Below the pieces are notes generated by a model that was not told the DNA's origin, made no database searches, and saw only the letters and a program-made list of their open reading frames with translations. Source: JAKAKT01 sp041305385 (GTDB lineage: Archaea > Micrarchaeota > Micrarchaeia > Burarchaeales > JAKAKT01). From it: a stretch of DNA of 64,000 bases. Numbering within the stretch: position 1 is the first letter of the stretch; each line of letters begins with the position of its first letter. A program made the translations under genes and the position numbers. The DNA lies in NCBI GenBank assembly GCA_041305385.1, contig JBFYLO010000053.1, forward strand, positions 1-64,000, written 5' to 3'. Positions 30,152 through 39,533 of this stretch are shown in pieces.

Positions 30152-30307
30152 ATGGCTGACGAAAAGAAGGCTCCTGCGAAGAAAAAGAAAGTCATAAAGC
30201 CTTACCAGAAGAAGAGAGCATGCCCAAAGTGCGGGCCGGGCATCTCGCTTGCGGAGCACAAGGACAGGCGCTCCTGCGGCAAATGCGGCTACTCAGAGAA
30301 GAAGTAG
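30152..30307 (+). CDS. rps27ae: 30S ribosomal protein S27ae
   Basis: This 51-residue protein starts MADEKKAPAKKKK at ATG 30152 with GAGGTG upstream. The zinc ribbon RACPKCGPGISLAEHKDRRS followed by CGKCGYSEKK is diagnostic of S27ae. Four Cys bind zinc. It directly follows S24e, the usual archaeal order. Confidence 0.93.
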   Translation: MADEKKAPAKKKKVIKPYQKKRACPKCGPGISLAEHKDRRSCGKCGYSEKK

Positions 30308-30317
30308 GGCTGGGCAA

Positions 30318-31277
30318 ATGGCCTTTGTGAGCGATAATCCTGCGGCAAACCCGTTTGTTAAACGCAGGCCCTTTGATTTTTCCCCTTTTTTCGGCGCTCT
30401 TGCTCTGTCCTCATTCCTCATTTTTGCTTCGGGCATCCTCCTAAGATTCTCGAACATAGCCGTGCTCTCTTCAGTTGACTGGTCTTTCGCGTTCCTATCC
30501 CTTGCAGCAGGGGAGCTTTTTTTCAGGGGATGGCTTGCTAAAAAAACCGGGCTTCTCAAGTCCATGCTCGCCTTTTTAGTCATTTTCTCCCTGCTTTACC
30601 TCCCGCTCCTATTCTCCAACCCAGTGGAGCTTTTAGTCTTCCTCCTCATCTACGGGGCCGGGATGTCGGTCCTTAGGATGCGCGAGGACGAATGGACGTG
30701 CGCTTTCGCGGCAATCCTCTACTGCGCGTTAACAATGGCCTATTTCGAAGTGAGCTACGTCTCCTATGCATACATCCAGCTCTTCCTAATCTCCCTCCCG
30801 CTCTACCTGAGCCTAAGGTGGCGCGGCTTCCGGAGCGCCATGGCGCAGTTTGGGATAAGGAGAGAGGGGCTGTTCAGGAACATCGGAATCGGGGCAGCAG
30901 CCACCGTTCTCTTACTCATTGCGTTTGAAGGGCTCCTGCTCGTCTTTCAGGCGCTCGGCTTGAACGACATGCAGAACATAACCCAGACCTCCGAGAGCTT
31001 CCCGCAATTCGTCGTGGTCATGTCCTTTACGCTCACCCCGGTTGCAGAGGAGCTGTTCTTCAGGGGCCTGCTCTTCCCCTTTGCAGGGGCTTTCCTTTCC
31101 AGCGCGGTATTTTCGATATCCCACTACCAGTATGGCTCAGTAGTAGAACTCGTGGTGGCATTCCTCATAGGCTACTCCTATTGCTGGCTCTACAAGAAGA
31201 CCGGCTCGCTGATTCCAGCCATGGTTTCGCATGCTCTTTTCAACTTGCTGTTTTTCCTCTCAACTGGAAGGTTGTAA
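30318..31277 (+). CDS. CPBP-family intramembrane metalloprotease
   Basis: This 319-residue membrane protein has about eight spans. The C-terminal third shows the CPBP (CAAX protease/Abi) motifs: VAEELFFRGLLFPF (EExxxR), FSISHYQYG (FxxxH near 265) and PAMVSHALFNLLFF (HxxxN). Family members include prenyl-protein and bacteriocin-immunity proteases; the substrate here is unknown. ATG 30318 lies 10 bases after S27ae. Confidence 0.88.
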   Translation: MAFVSDNPAANPFVKRRPFDFSPFFGALALSSFLIFASGILLRFSNIAVLSSVDWSFAFLSLAAGELFFRGWLAKKTGLLKSMLAFLVIFSLLYLPLLFSNPVELLVFLLIYGAGMSVLRMREDEWTCAFAAILYCALTMAYFEVSYVSYAYIQLFLISLPLYLSLRWRGFRSAMAQFGIRREGLFRNIGIGAAATVLLLIAFEGLLLVFQALGLNDMQNITQTSESFPQFVVVMSFTLTPVAEELFFRGLLFPFAGAFLSSAVFSISHYQYGSVVELVVAFLIGYSYCWLYKKTGSLIPAMVSHALFNLLFFLSTGRL

Positions 31278-31296
31278 TCCGCAACAAAAGCAAAAG

Positions 31297-31346
31297 GCGG
31301 CTCGTTCGGCTCGGGGCGAGCATTTCGAAATGCCCGGGTTCTCGGG
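31297..31346 (+). repeat. GC-rich structured block, related to 5183-5233
   Basis: The order GCGG-CTCG-TCGG-CGGG-GC-TTTCGA-GC-GGG is shared with 5183-5233 in the same orientation and spacing. Both follow an A-run. In this copy GCATTTCGAAATGC is a perfect hairpin; in the other the same position forms GCGTT-TCGA-GGCGT with G-T pairs. It lies between the CPBP gene and the kae1 TATA box. Confidence 0.5.
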
Positions 31347-31393
31347 AGTCCGGGAAGGTTATAAATAATCCCAGCATAAAAAGAGCTGATTCC

Positions 31394-32359
31394 ATGATTG
31401 CCCTAGGCATTGAATCAACTGCCCACACCCTCGGGATTGGGATTTTCGATGGCGAGCGGATGCTCTCCAACGAGAAGAAGATGTACCTCCCGAAGTTCAC
31501 GGGCATCCACCCGAGGAAAGCCGCCGAGCAGCACGCGAACGAATTCCAGGGGCTTCTTGCAGGTGCGATTGAGAAGGCAGAAATAAAGCCGGGCGACATC
31601 GACCTGGTCGGATTCGCCCAGGGCCCCGGGCTCGGGGCGTGCCTGAAAGTGGGGGTTGTGGGCGCGAAATCCCTCGCATCAATGCTCGACAGGCCGATTC
31701 TCGGGGTGAACCACTGCATCGCCCACATAGAGATTTCGAAATTATACACGGGAACCAGCGATCCTTTGGTCGTTTATGTGAGCGGGGGGAACACCCAGAT
31801 TATCATCAAGGGAACTGACCGAAGATACCGCGTCCTCGGCGAAACCCTGGACATAGGGCTAGGGAACCTCATCGATGTCTTTGGGAGGGACATGGGGCTC
31901 GAGAGGGCCCATGGCGGAGTCATAGAAAAGATGGCTCTCGGCGGAAAATACATCGAGCTTCCCTATGTGGTAAAAGGAATGGACCTCTCTTTCACAGGGC
32001 TGCAGACCGAGGCCCGAAAGAAGCTCAAGACCAACTCTCAGCAGGACATGTGCTACTCCCTGCAGGAAACCTCGTTCTCAATGCTGACAGAGGCAAGCGA
32101 GAGGGCCCTCGCGCTCACCAAGAAGAAGGAGCTTATCCTCTGCGGGGGAGTGGCCCAGAACAAGAGGCTGCAGGAGATGCTTGGGCTGATGGCGCAGGAG
32201 CACGGGGCCAGGTTCGGAGTCGCCCCAAACGAGTTCAACGCAGACAACGGGGCGATGATTGCCTACACCGCCATTTATCTTTACGGGCTGGGCCACAGGA
32301 TGAAGCTCTCCGAAGCCAGGGCAATACAGAAATTCAGGACAGACCAGGTAAAAATCTAG
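31394..32359 (+). CDS. kae1: tRNA N6-threonylcarbamoyladenosine synthase subunit Kae1
   Basis: From ATG 31394 (MIALGIESTAHTLGIGIF) the protein has 321 residues, the normal Kae1 length. It uses threonylcarbamoyl-AMP to make t6A37 in ANN-decoding tRNAs within KEOPS. Metal ligands appear in HPRKAAEQHANEF and NHCIAHIEISKLY. YVSGGNTQII and GGVAQNKRLQEML bind nucleotide. The Bud32 kinase is not fused. TATA box TTATAAATAA (31359-31368) precedes it. Its substrates include the tRNA-Ile and possible tRNA-Met of this window. Confidence 0.96.
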   Translation: MIALGIESTAHTLGIGIFDGERMLSNEKKMYLPKFTGIHPRKAAEQHANEFQGLLAGAIEKAEIKPGDIDLVGFAQGPGLGACLKVGVVGAKSLASMLDRPILGVNHCIAHIEISKLYTGTSDPLVVYVSGGNTQIIIKGTDRRYRVLGETLDIGLGNLIDVFGRDMGLERAHGGVIEKMALGGKYIELPYVVKGMDLSFTGLQTEARKKLKTNSQQDMCYSLQETSFSMLTEASERALALTKKKELILCGGVAQNKRLQEMLGLMAQEHGARFGVAPNEFNADNGAMIAYTAIYLYGLGHRMKLSEARAIQKFRTDQVKI

Positions 32360-34929
32360 TTCAGCTCGTATATTGCAATGGAAGGCGGGGTGCTCTCTGT
32401 CTGATTCAGCGGGTAAATCATCCGGAATCCACCCAGCTTCCCCAGGTTCCAACCGGAGTAGAAAACCGAGTCATAAGGGCTTCCCACTTTCTCCACATCG
32501 TCCTCTTCATAAAGGAAGACATAGGCAGTGGTCAAGAACCCGCCCCTTACGGTGTTTATCACAAAAAAGCTTACATTCATCGGGTTTTTCATTTCCTTGT
32601 CAAAGACTTCCGCCTTTGCATAAATCTGGGTGGGTATGCAGTAGGTTTTACTCTTGCTCGTTATGACCCTGGCGTGCGTGGGCTCGTCACCAGGGCAATA
32701 ATCTGAGATTGAAATCCTCCCCGGGTCGGTAAACAGCTCAAACTCGAGCTCCCTTTCGCATTCAGACCTTTCCTCGGGCAAGGCCGAAAAATGCTCCTTG
32801 CTTTCTCCGACCTTAAGGCAGGATAGATAGCTGATTGCAGGCCATTTCGAGACCAACTCCTGGTCGAGAAGCAGGTATTCCGCCCTTCGCTTTCCCGCTT
32901 CCTCAAATCCTGCATACTGTTTCAGGGACTCGGTGTCATTCCCAGCCAAAAGATACGCGAAGTCCCTTATCATATCCTGTTGGGCAAGGTCATTTCTCAA
33001 AACCGCCTTTCGCTCTCCGATATAATTTATCCAGTGGCCGTAGTCCCACCAGGCGAGGAATGCCCCGTCCTTGTCCGTGTTCTCCCTCATCCACTTCAGG
33101 GTCTCCAGCCAGTTCCCGGGTATCTTGTTGCAGAATACTTTCTGCGAGATTATGCTGTCCGGGGAAAGGGCGCTGCATTTCTCCCCAAATTCATCCGGGG
33201 AGGCGAAGAGGAAGGGGGATAGGTCATAGGCGACTGAAACGGACTGGTAAAAGACCAATACACCAGCGAGAATAGCAATCACATAACCTGCAATGGAAAA
33301 CATCCCAAGCGCATTCTTCTCCTTCTCGGTTTCCGTTTTCATCTCCCCGGCAAGCTTGTAGATGCTGCCCACGCAGAATGTAAGCGCTATGGCCGCCATC
33401 ACCCCGAGGTAGGTTACGAACTTGAGGTCAGAAGAGAAGAGCAGGTAAAGGGGCAGGACCATTATGGCGAGCAAAATCGCGCTCTCCGCGCCCCGGTAGG
33501 CAAAATCAAAAGCCACGAGCAGGAGAAAAATAACAATCACAAAGTCGATTATTTTAACATCAAAGATTCCCGCGCCAACGGGCCCGAGTGCAAGGACATA
33601 CTCGCTCGGGCTTATGGCCTGCTGCTCGGCAATTGTTGAGAAGAGGCTCGTAGTGCCAAGGACGCTTTCCACATAGCCGGTTGCAATCGCGCCAAGGGGC
33701 GAAAGGAAAGCCACCACCAGCACTATGACCAGCCCCATGGCCGCAGTCAGGATGTTCTGCCTGCTGATGCTTGGGGCAAAACCCCTCAGCCCCAGAAGCA
33801 CGCCCAAATAGGCAACGACTCCCCCGAGAATCACAACTGGAGTCAGCGCCCCTTCCCTGTACATATACTGGTTGTAAGCCAGCAGCGAAAGGATTCCGAC
33901 CCCGGCAATCGCGCCGTTGTAAATGAAAAAATTCCTATCGAGCTTTTTCGTGAACAGCAGCACGGTCCCCTGGAAAGCTATGAATGCCCCGAGCACCCAA
34001 TAAACGAAAATATCCGCCTTGGAGCCCAGTGCCACTCCCAGCATCAAAATTGCCGCAAGAGCAGCATACTCCCACCTGCCCTCCTTGTTCAAGAGCACAT
34101 AGGACGTAAAGAACGAGAGCATGGCCAATATGGCCCAGGGGACCTGCTCAGGGCCCCAGGCAACTGCCACGATGGTTATGGGCAGTAGCGTTCCCTGAAG
34201 GGCGCCGAATAAGCCGAACCAGTCCCCCACATACCTGGAGAGAAGGATGAAAAGCATGAGGCACACGATGGCGCCGAAGAGGGACGAGTAAATATTTGCA
34301 ATGTTCAGGAGAAAGAGGTGGTCAAACTCCCCGGGCCCCCCGCTCAGCGCATACCAGCTCGCGAGCATATACTGCATGAGCGGCCTCTCCCTGTGGGAAG
34401 CAATTTTCGGGAACCAGGCGAGGTCGTCCGATATGGGGACCGAGCCATCGGTCAGTATGAACTTGGCGGTTACGAGATATGAATAAGGGTCAGGGCTGTG
34501 GAAATAGGGGTTCTCCACGAACCCGGTTATCCTAACCCAGTAAGCGAAGATAAAAATTACGAGCAGGGAGAGCATGACGAGGTTTTCCCTGTTCTTGAAC
34601 AGGTCGATTTTCCCGGAAATCTCATCCAGGTCCAAGGAGAATGAAAATCCGCCTTTGGGAACCCCTTCCCTGAAGATGAGCGCCAGGCCGATGAGCGAAA
34701 GCACGGCGATGTTCGCGACCACGAGACCTGTTGAAAACCCGATTCCCACGAAGGACTCAAAGAAAAGCATGGCCGGGGGAACGAAGAAACCCACTACAAG
34801 CCCGAAAATCCCTATCTCGAAAAGCCTGAGCGAGGTTTTCCTGAGAAGCGGATAGGCTAAGAGAAATCCCGGAACAAAGGAGGAAAACAGTGCGACCAAA
34901 GTCGCCCAAAGGAAATTGAACTCAGCCAA
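32356..34929 (-). CDS. aglB: oligosaccharyltransferase AglB (STT3 family)
   Basis: This 857-residue protein is read from TTG 34929, with GGTGG just upstream. There are about 12-13 membrane spans, then a soluble C-terminal domain. The catalytic WWDYG motif is at residues 627-631 in FLAWWDYGHWINYIGERK. An acidic loop HSPDPYSYL near the first outside loop takes the place of the usual DxD. It transfers lipid-linked glycan to Asn of surface proteins. The end overlaps kae1 by 4 bases tail to tail. It opens the glycan region. Confidence 0.92.
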   Translation of the reverse strand: MAEFNFLWATLVALFSSFVPGFLLAYPLLRKTSLRLFEIGIFGLVVGFFVPPAMLFFESFVGIGFSTGLVVANIAVLSLIGLALIFREGVPKGGFSFSLDLDEISGKIDLFKNRENLVMLSLLVIFIFAYWVRITGFVENPYFHSPDPYSYLVTAKFILTDGSVPISDDLAWFPKIASHRERPLMQYMLASWYALSGGPGEFDHLFLLNIANIYSSLFGAIVCLMLFILLSRYVGDWFGLFGALQGTLLPITIVAVAWGPEQVPWAILAMLSFFTSYVLLNKEGRWEYAALAAILMLGVALGSKADIFVYWVLGAFIAFQGTVLLFTKKLDRNFFIYNGAIAGVGILSLLAYNQYMYREGALTPVVILGGVVAYLGVLLGLRGFAPSISRQNILTAAMGLVIVLVVAFLSPLGAIATGYVESVLGTTSLFSTIAEQQAISPSEYVLALGPVGAGIFDVKIIDFVIVIFLLLVAFDFAYRGAESAILLAIMVLPLYLLFSSDLKFVTYLGVMAAIALTFCVGSIYKLAGEMKTETEKEKNALGMFSIAGYVIAILAGVLVFYQSVSVAYDLSPFLFASPDEFGEKCSALSPDSIISQKVFCNKIPGNWLETLKWMRENTDKDGAFLAWWDYGHWINYIGERKAVLRNDLAQQDMIRDFAYLLAGNDTESLKQYAGFEEAGKRRAEYLLLDQELVSKWPAISYLSCLKVGESKEHFSALPEERSECERELEFELFTDPGRISISDYCPGDEPTHARVITSKSKTYCIPTQIYAKAEVFDKEMKNPMNVSFFVINTVRGGFLTTAYVFLYEEDDVEKVGSPYDSVFYSGWNLGKLGGFRMIYPLNQTESTPPSIAIYELN

Positions 34930-34998
34930 GCTCCCACCAGAAGATGCTAGTGTCTGGAGATAAAAGATTTTTAATCCCTTTCTTTCGATACTACTCTT

Positions 34999-35766
34999 AT
35001 GCTCTTTGATACCTACTGGAGCCATCGGGAGCTCATCTGGAGCCTGGTAAAGACCAACCTGAAACTCCGCTACCGGAATTCAGCCCTCGGCTTCCTCTGG
35101 TCACTGCTGAACCCGCTGGCAATGTCCCTCGTCCTAATCTTCGTCTTCATCCATGTTTTCAAGTTCCAGATAGCCAACTACCCTGCTTACCTTCTCACCG
35201 GGGTAATAACCTGGCGCTTCTTTGCTTCAACCAACTATTCGCTCCAATCGATTCGCATGTACGCCCACGTCATAAAGAAAATCTACATCCCGCGGGAGAT
35301 ACTAGTTTTCAGCTGCTGCGTTTTCTCATTAATAGTCTCGCTCCTCGAGTTCGCAGTTCTTTTGGTCCTCCTCCTGTTCCTGGGCACGAACTTCAGCCCT
35401 TACATACTCCTGCTCCCGGTCCTCCTCTTGGTTCTTTTCCTCATGGTCTACGGAGTCTCCCTTGCCCTTTCCGCCCTTTCAGTCTATTACCGCGACATCG
35501 AGCACATCTGGGAGATTCTGCTCCAGGTGGGCTTCTACTCCGCCCCCATAATCTACCCAGGCCAAATCCTCCCCCCGCAATACTACAACATACTCCTCAT
35601 CAACCCCATGAGCCATTTCGTCATCCCGATTCGGGAGGTTCTCATCTACTCTGAGCTCCCAAGACTGGGTTCAATCATCGGGATGCTCGGGTTTACCTTA
35701 GTTGCCTTGGTTGCCGGGTACTTCATATTCAAGAAATACGAGCCAGGTTTCGGTGAAGAGCTATGA
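34999..35766 (+). CDS. ABC-2 type polysaccharide export permease
   Basis: This 255-residue membrane protein has six spans. It starts WSHRELIWSLVKTNLKLRYRNSALGFLWSLLNPL, typical of Wzm-like permeases for O-antigen or teichoic acid export. Its gene overlaps the ATPase partner by ATGA. Together they should move an undecaprenyl- or dolichyl-linked polysaccharide across the membrane. Confidence 0.92.
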   Translation: MLFDTYWSHRELIWSLVKTNLKLRYRNSALGFLWSLLNPLAMSLVLIFVFIHVFKFQIANYPAYLLTGVITWRFFASTNYSLQSIRMYAHVIKKIYIPREILVFSCCVFSLIVSLLEFAVLLVLLLFLGTNFSPYILLLPVLLLVLFLMVYGVSLALSALSVYYRDIEHIWEILLQVGFYSAPIIYPGQILPPQYYNILLINPMSHFVIPIREVLIYSELPRLGSIIGMLGFTLVALVAGYFIFKKYEPGFGEEL

Positions 35767-37043
35767 GCGACATCGCAATTGAAGTGAAAAACCTCACAAA
35801 AGAGTTCAAGATTCCCCACAAAAAAGTGGACACGGTTTTCGAGAGGCTGGCCTCCTCCCTGTCAGGCAACCGCCATTCCTACGAGCGCTTCCTCGCTTTG
35901 GACAACGTGAGCTTCGTAGTCAGGAGGGGCGAATCACTCGGGGTAATCGGGAGGAACGGCTCCGGGAAGAGCACCCTGCTCAAGCTGATAGCTCGCATCA
36001 TAAACCCGACGAGCGGAACTGTCACCACAAACGGCTCCGTCATGCCTTTCATAGAGCTTGGAGTGGGGTTCCAGTACGACATCACGGCGCGCGAGAACGT
36101 CTTCCTCTACGGGGCAATTATGGGCCTCAAGCAGAAGGAAATTGAGGAGCGCTACAAGGAGCTGGTGGAATTCTCAGAGCTTGAGAACTTCATGGACATG
36201 AAGCTGAAGGATTTCTCCTCGGGAATGGTGGCAAGGCTCGCTTTTTCAACAGCGATAATGGCCGACCCGGACATACTCCTGATAGACGAGGTCCTCGCAG
36301 TTGGAGACATAGACTTCAGGAAGAAATGTTTCGAGAAGATGAACGAGTACAAGCGGAAGGGGAAGACCATCGTGCTGGTTTCCCATGACCTGAACATGAT
36401 TGAGGAAATCTGTTCTTCATCAATTTTCCTAGAAAACGGAAGGATGCTCGACATCGGCAAGACCGAAAAGGTCGTGAACTCATACGTCGAGAAACTCGCA
36501 GATAAGAAGGAGAAAGAGCTCTTGAAGGAGAACACGCAGCAAGCACAAGAAGCAATCAAAACTGACTCGACTCCCACCAGATGGGGGACAGGAGAGATTG
36601 CGGTGTCTAGTGCGAAGCTTTTTGATGACAAAGGAAACGAAAGATACCTCTTCACCAAAGGCGAACCAGCCTTTGTCGTAATAGAATACAACTCATCGAT
36701 AAAGGATGATAAGGCTTTTGCCTGGATTCAAATACGCAGGTTGAAGGACGATATCCTCGTTTACGGATGCAACACTCACGCATGTAACGTCCCGGGCCAG
36801 GGCATCAACATAAATGTTACGGCAGGTGAGAACGGCAGGGTCAAGCTCGAACTCAAGGCCATGGATTTAGCGGAAGGAGAATACTACCTGGGCGCGGGAT
36901 TCGCGCAGCAGAACAAAATCGAGGCGAACACGAAGGTTTATGACTTCATAAGCAAAGCATTCACATTCGGAATAAAAAAGAGCACGAACCAGATGCCCGA
37001 CGTAGGCGTTGTTCATCTTAAGTTTTCCTGGACTAAGCTTTGA
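35763..37043 (+). CDS. ABC transporter ATPase with Wzt-type glycan-binding C-terminus
   Basis: This 426-residue protein has Walker A GVIGRNGSGKSTLLKL near 60-75, the unusual signature LKDFSSGMVARLAFSTAI of the Wzt/TagH group, Walker B DILLIDEVLAVGD and SHDLNMIEEI. Residues 270-426 form a Wzt_C-like beta-sandwich that in bacteria recognises the capped end of the exported glycan. Such caps are often methyl or phosphate groups, matching the methyltransferase gene that follows with TTGA overlap. Confidence 0.93.
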   Translation: MSDIAIEVKNLTKEFKIPHKKVDTVFERLASSLSGNRHSYERFLALDNVSFVVRRGESLGVIGRNGSGKSTLLKLIARIINPTSGTVTTNGSVMPFIELGVGFQYDITARENVFLYGAIMGLKQKEIEERYKELVEFSELENFMDMKLKDFSSGMVARLAFSTAIMADPDILLIDEVLAVGDIDFRKKCFEKMNEYKRKGKTIVLVSHDLNMIEEICSSSIFLENGRMLDIGKTEKVVNSYVEKLADKKEKELLKENTQQAQEAIKTDSTPTRWGTGEIAVSSAKLFDDKGNERYLFTKGEPAFVVIEYNSSIKDDKAFAWIQIRRLKDDILVYGCNTHACNVPGQGININVTAGENGRVKLELKAMDLAEGEYYLGAGFAQQNKIEANTKVYDFISKAFTFGIKKSTNQMPDVGVVHLKFSWTKL

Positions 37044-37840
37044 GCAGTTTCAAAGAACGTTCTGGTGAGTCATTGGACACTAAGGAGTTTTATGACGAAT
37101 TAATATATGGGGAAGAAGCCCCGACAGTAGAACTAGGTACCAGAATGATTAATTATTTGGGGATAGACGAAAAAGAACTGAAAGAAAAAAAAGTCCTGGA
37201 AATCGGCGTGGGGAGAGGCAACTGGTCCCTTGCCTTGGATAAATTTTCAGGAGAATACTTCGGCCTGGATTTATCCACCAAGACTATCGAAAATCTCAAA
37301 AATAAAGTTAATGGCACCCTGTTAGTTGGAGATATCACTAACCTGCCTTTCGATTCTGAGTCGTTTGATTATGTTTTTTGCATAGGTGTTCTCCCGGTTG
37401 TGAAAGACCAAGAAAAAGCATTCAATGAAATAACACGCGTAACTAAAAAAGACGGAATGATATGTTTATTTCTATACGGAAGAGTTCATCCGCGTAATTT
37501 ATTCCGGTGGATAGTTTTTCAGCTTTTTAAAAACAAAGAATGGAAAGAAAAGCTAAAAATATGCCGAATCATAAAACGAACAGAGCGTTTTAAGATTCCT
37601 GGTTTTATATCTTTTCACGGATACACCGAGAACATGCTCATGGACTGGTATTTTGCCCCGGTTCAGCGCAAGCATACGTTTCCCGAGATTAAATCTTGGT
37701 GCGACAAGGCCGGAACAAAAAAACCGAAATTCATCGCCAATCCAATGGGCCCCGGCACGGATGTTTATAAAAAACTTGGTGAATTGCCGCTATTGGGGCA
37801 TTTTCTTTCTCCAGATTTCTATGTCCTGATTCGAAAGTAA
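37040..37840 (+). CDS. SAM-dependent methyltransferase
   Basis: This 266-residue class I methyltransferase has VLEIGVGRGNWSLAL (motif I, residue 54 on), GLDLSTKTIENL, then FDYVFCIGVLPVVKDQ (about 115). The TTG start overlaps the ABC ATPase stop. It is distinctly AT-richer than its neighbours, suggesting transfer. It may methylate a glycan end for recognition by the Wzt-like domain; that is inference. Confidence 0.85.
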   Translation: MSSFKERSGESLDTKEFYDELIYGEEAPTVELGTRMINYLGIDEKELKEKKVLEIGVGRGNWSLALDKFSGEYFGLDLSTKTIENLKNKVNGTLLVGDITNLPFDSESFDYVFCIGVLPVVKDQEKAFNEITRVTKKDGMICLFLYGRVHPRNLFRWIVFQLFKNKEWKEKLKICRIIKRTERFKIPGFISFHGYTENMLMDWYFAPVQRKHTFPEIKSWCDKAGTKKPKFIANPMGPGTDVYKKLGELPLLGHFLSPDFYVLIRK

Positions 37841-37871
37841 GTTTAAAAGTATTATCAGAGTTCTGTATTGC

Positions 37872-39530
37872 ATGCGAATAATCGGGCTCACTCACCTAGA
37901 ACCATTTACTGGCTTTGCCCATGACGCCAGCGTTTCGCTCCTTTCCGACAAGTCCGTGGAGGCTGCCGTAGCCGAAGAGCGATTCACCAAAGTTAAGCAC
38001 TATGCCGGCTATCCTGCTTGTAGTTTGAATTATCTATCAAAGGAATTCGAGGCCACTCTAGACAATTGTGACGGGGTCGCTCTGCCCTGGCCCCCTCATC
38101 CAACCTACAAATACATGCTTACCAACAGCCTGAACCCGACAATCTCCCTGCAAAAGCTTTCAAAATGCGGCCACGTCCCTAAAAACATTTATCAAGTCGA
38201 CCACCACACTGCCCATGCAGCCACGGCTTTCAGATGTTCAGGTTGGAAAGACGCGGCTGTAGTGTCGATCGACGGAGGGGGGCTTGACTCGGGCATTCTC
38301 TCTTCCGGAGCCATATTCACCGCAAGAAACCATAAACTCGAGCGCATCGCCCTTTTTGAGTCAGAAAAAGCGAATCTCGGGATATTCTACGGCGCAGTCA
38401 CCGAATCCCTTGGGTGGAAATATGCTGACGGAGAAGGAAAGACGATGGGCCTTGCTTGTTTTGGGGATCCAAAACCAGCTTACGAGCACATAAAGTCAAT
38501 TGCACCGTATGCTGAGGGCACGGAGTTGAAGTCTAACGTTGAACCCCCTGCCTGCTACGTGAACATAGTGAACGGTCGTTTCTGCGTGGAATTCTTCAAC
38601 GAGACTTACAAAAAAATAGAAATGGCAGTTGGTAAGCACGGGAAGGAAAACGTGGCTGCAGCGACTCAGAGAGTTTTTGAGGAAGTCATTACAGAGCTGG
38701 TCACGAATGCAGTCGATGCGACCGGCCAAAAAAACGTCTGCCTTTCCGGCGGGGTGTTCCTGAACATAAAGGTCAACATGAGGCTCAGGGAGGCGCTTCC
38801 GGAATGCCGCTTCTACATACCCCCGAATCCAGGGGATGGGGGATCAGCAGTCGGCTCTGCGCTTGAAGTTCTTTTCAATGAAGGCCGTCATACTGGCAAA
38901 AAACTTGAACACCCGTACTTGGGTCCCGAGTACTCAAACGAAGAAATCGAGGCGCTGCTTAAAAAAACAAAGAAAATCAAGTACAAAAAATCTTCGGATA
39001 TAGCTGAAGATGTGGCTAAGTTAATAGAAAAGAAGAAGGTAGTCGGCTGGTTTCAGGGCAGGGCCGAGTGGGGCCCTAGAGCATTGGGGAACAGAAGTGT
39101 CCTCTCCCACCCTGGGGACGTTAAGCTCAAGGATAAAATCAACCTACATCTCAAGAGAAGAGAATGGTTCATGCCGTTTGCCCCGAGCATAAAACTTGAG
39201 GCGATAGACGAATACTTCGTAAATCCGTGCGAATCGCCATTCATGATTATGGGCTTTCAGGTCAGGGAGGAGAGGAGAAAGGAAATAGCGGCCGTAGTTC
39301 ATGTTGACGACACCGTTCGTCCCCACACGGTCAAGAAAGGCATCAATCCGAAATACTACTCTTTGTTATCCGAATTCGAGAAGCTCTCTGGGGTCCCGGC
39401 GGTCCTTAACACGAGCTTCAACAGGCATGGCCTTCCCCTCATAAATTCTCCGGATGACGCAATACAACACCTTCTCTGGGGCTGCGTAGAAGTCCTTTCA
39501 GTTGGGGACTTCATAGTCACGAAGGCCTGA
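37872..39530 (+). CDS. carbamoyltransferase (NodU/CmcH family)
   Basis: This 552-residue protein is of the carbamoyltransferase family that makes and uses carbamoyl-AMP. The Kae1-like N-terminal domain has the metal motif VDHHTAHAATAF near 115 and VVSIDGGGLDSG near 135. The C-terminal YrdC-like part has GWFQGRAEWGPRALGNRS near 392 and PAVLNTSFNRHGLPL near 515. Relatives carbamoylate sugars of Nod factors and antibiotics. Here it likely carbamoylates a surface glycan. It starts 31 bases after the methyltransferase. Confidence 0.93.
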   Translation: MRIIGLTHLEPFTGFAHDASVSLLSDKSVEAAVAEERFTKVKHYAGYPACSLNYLSKEFEATLDNCDGVALPWPPHPTYKYMLTNSLNPTISLQKLSKCGHVPKNIYQVDHHTAHAATAFRCSGWKDAAVVSIDGGGLDSGILSSGAIFTARNHKLERIALFESEKANLGIFYGAVTESLGWKYADGEGKTMGLACFGDPKPAYEHIKSIAPYAEGTELKSNVEPPACYVNIVNGRFCVEFFNETYKKIEMAVGKHGKENVAAATQRVFEEVITELVTNAVDATGQKNVCLSGGVFLNIKVNMRLREALPECRFYIPPNPGDGGSAVGSALEVLFNEGRHTGKKLEHPYLGPEYSNEEIEALLKKTKKIKYKKSSDIAEDVAKLIEKKKVVGWFQGRAEWGPRALGNRSVLSHPGDVKLKDKINLHLKRREWFMPFAPSIKLEAIDEYFVNPCESPFMIMGFQVREERRKEIAAVVHVDDTVRPHTVKKGINPKYYSLLSEFEKLSGVPAVLNTSFNRHGLPLINSPDDAIQHLLWGCVEVLSVGDFIVTKA

Positions 39531-39533
39531 CCA

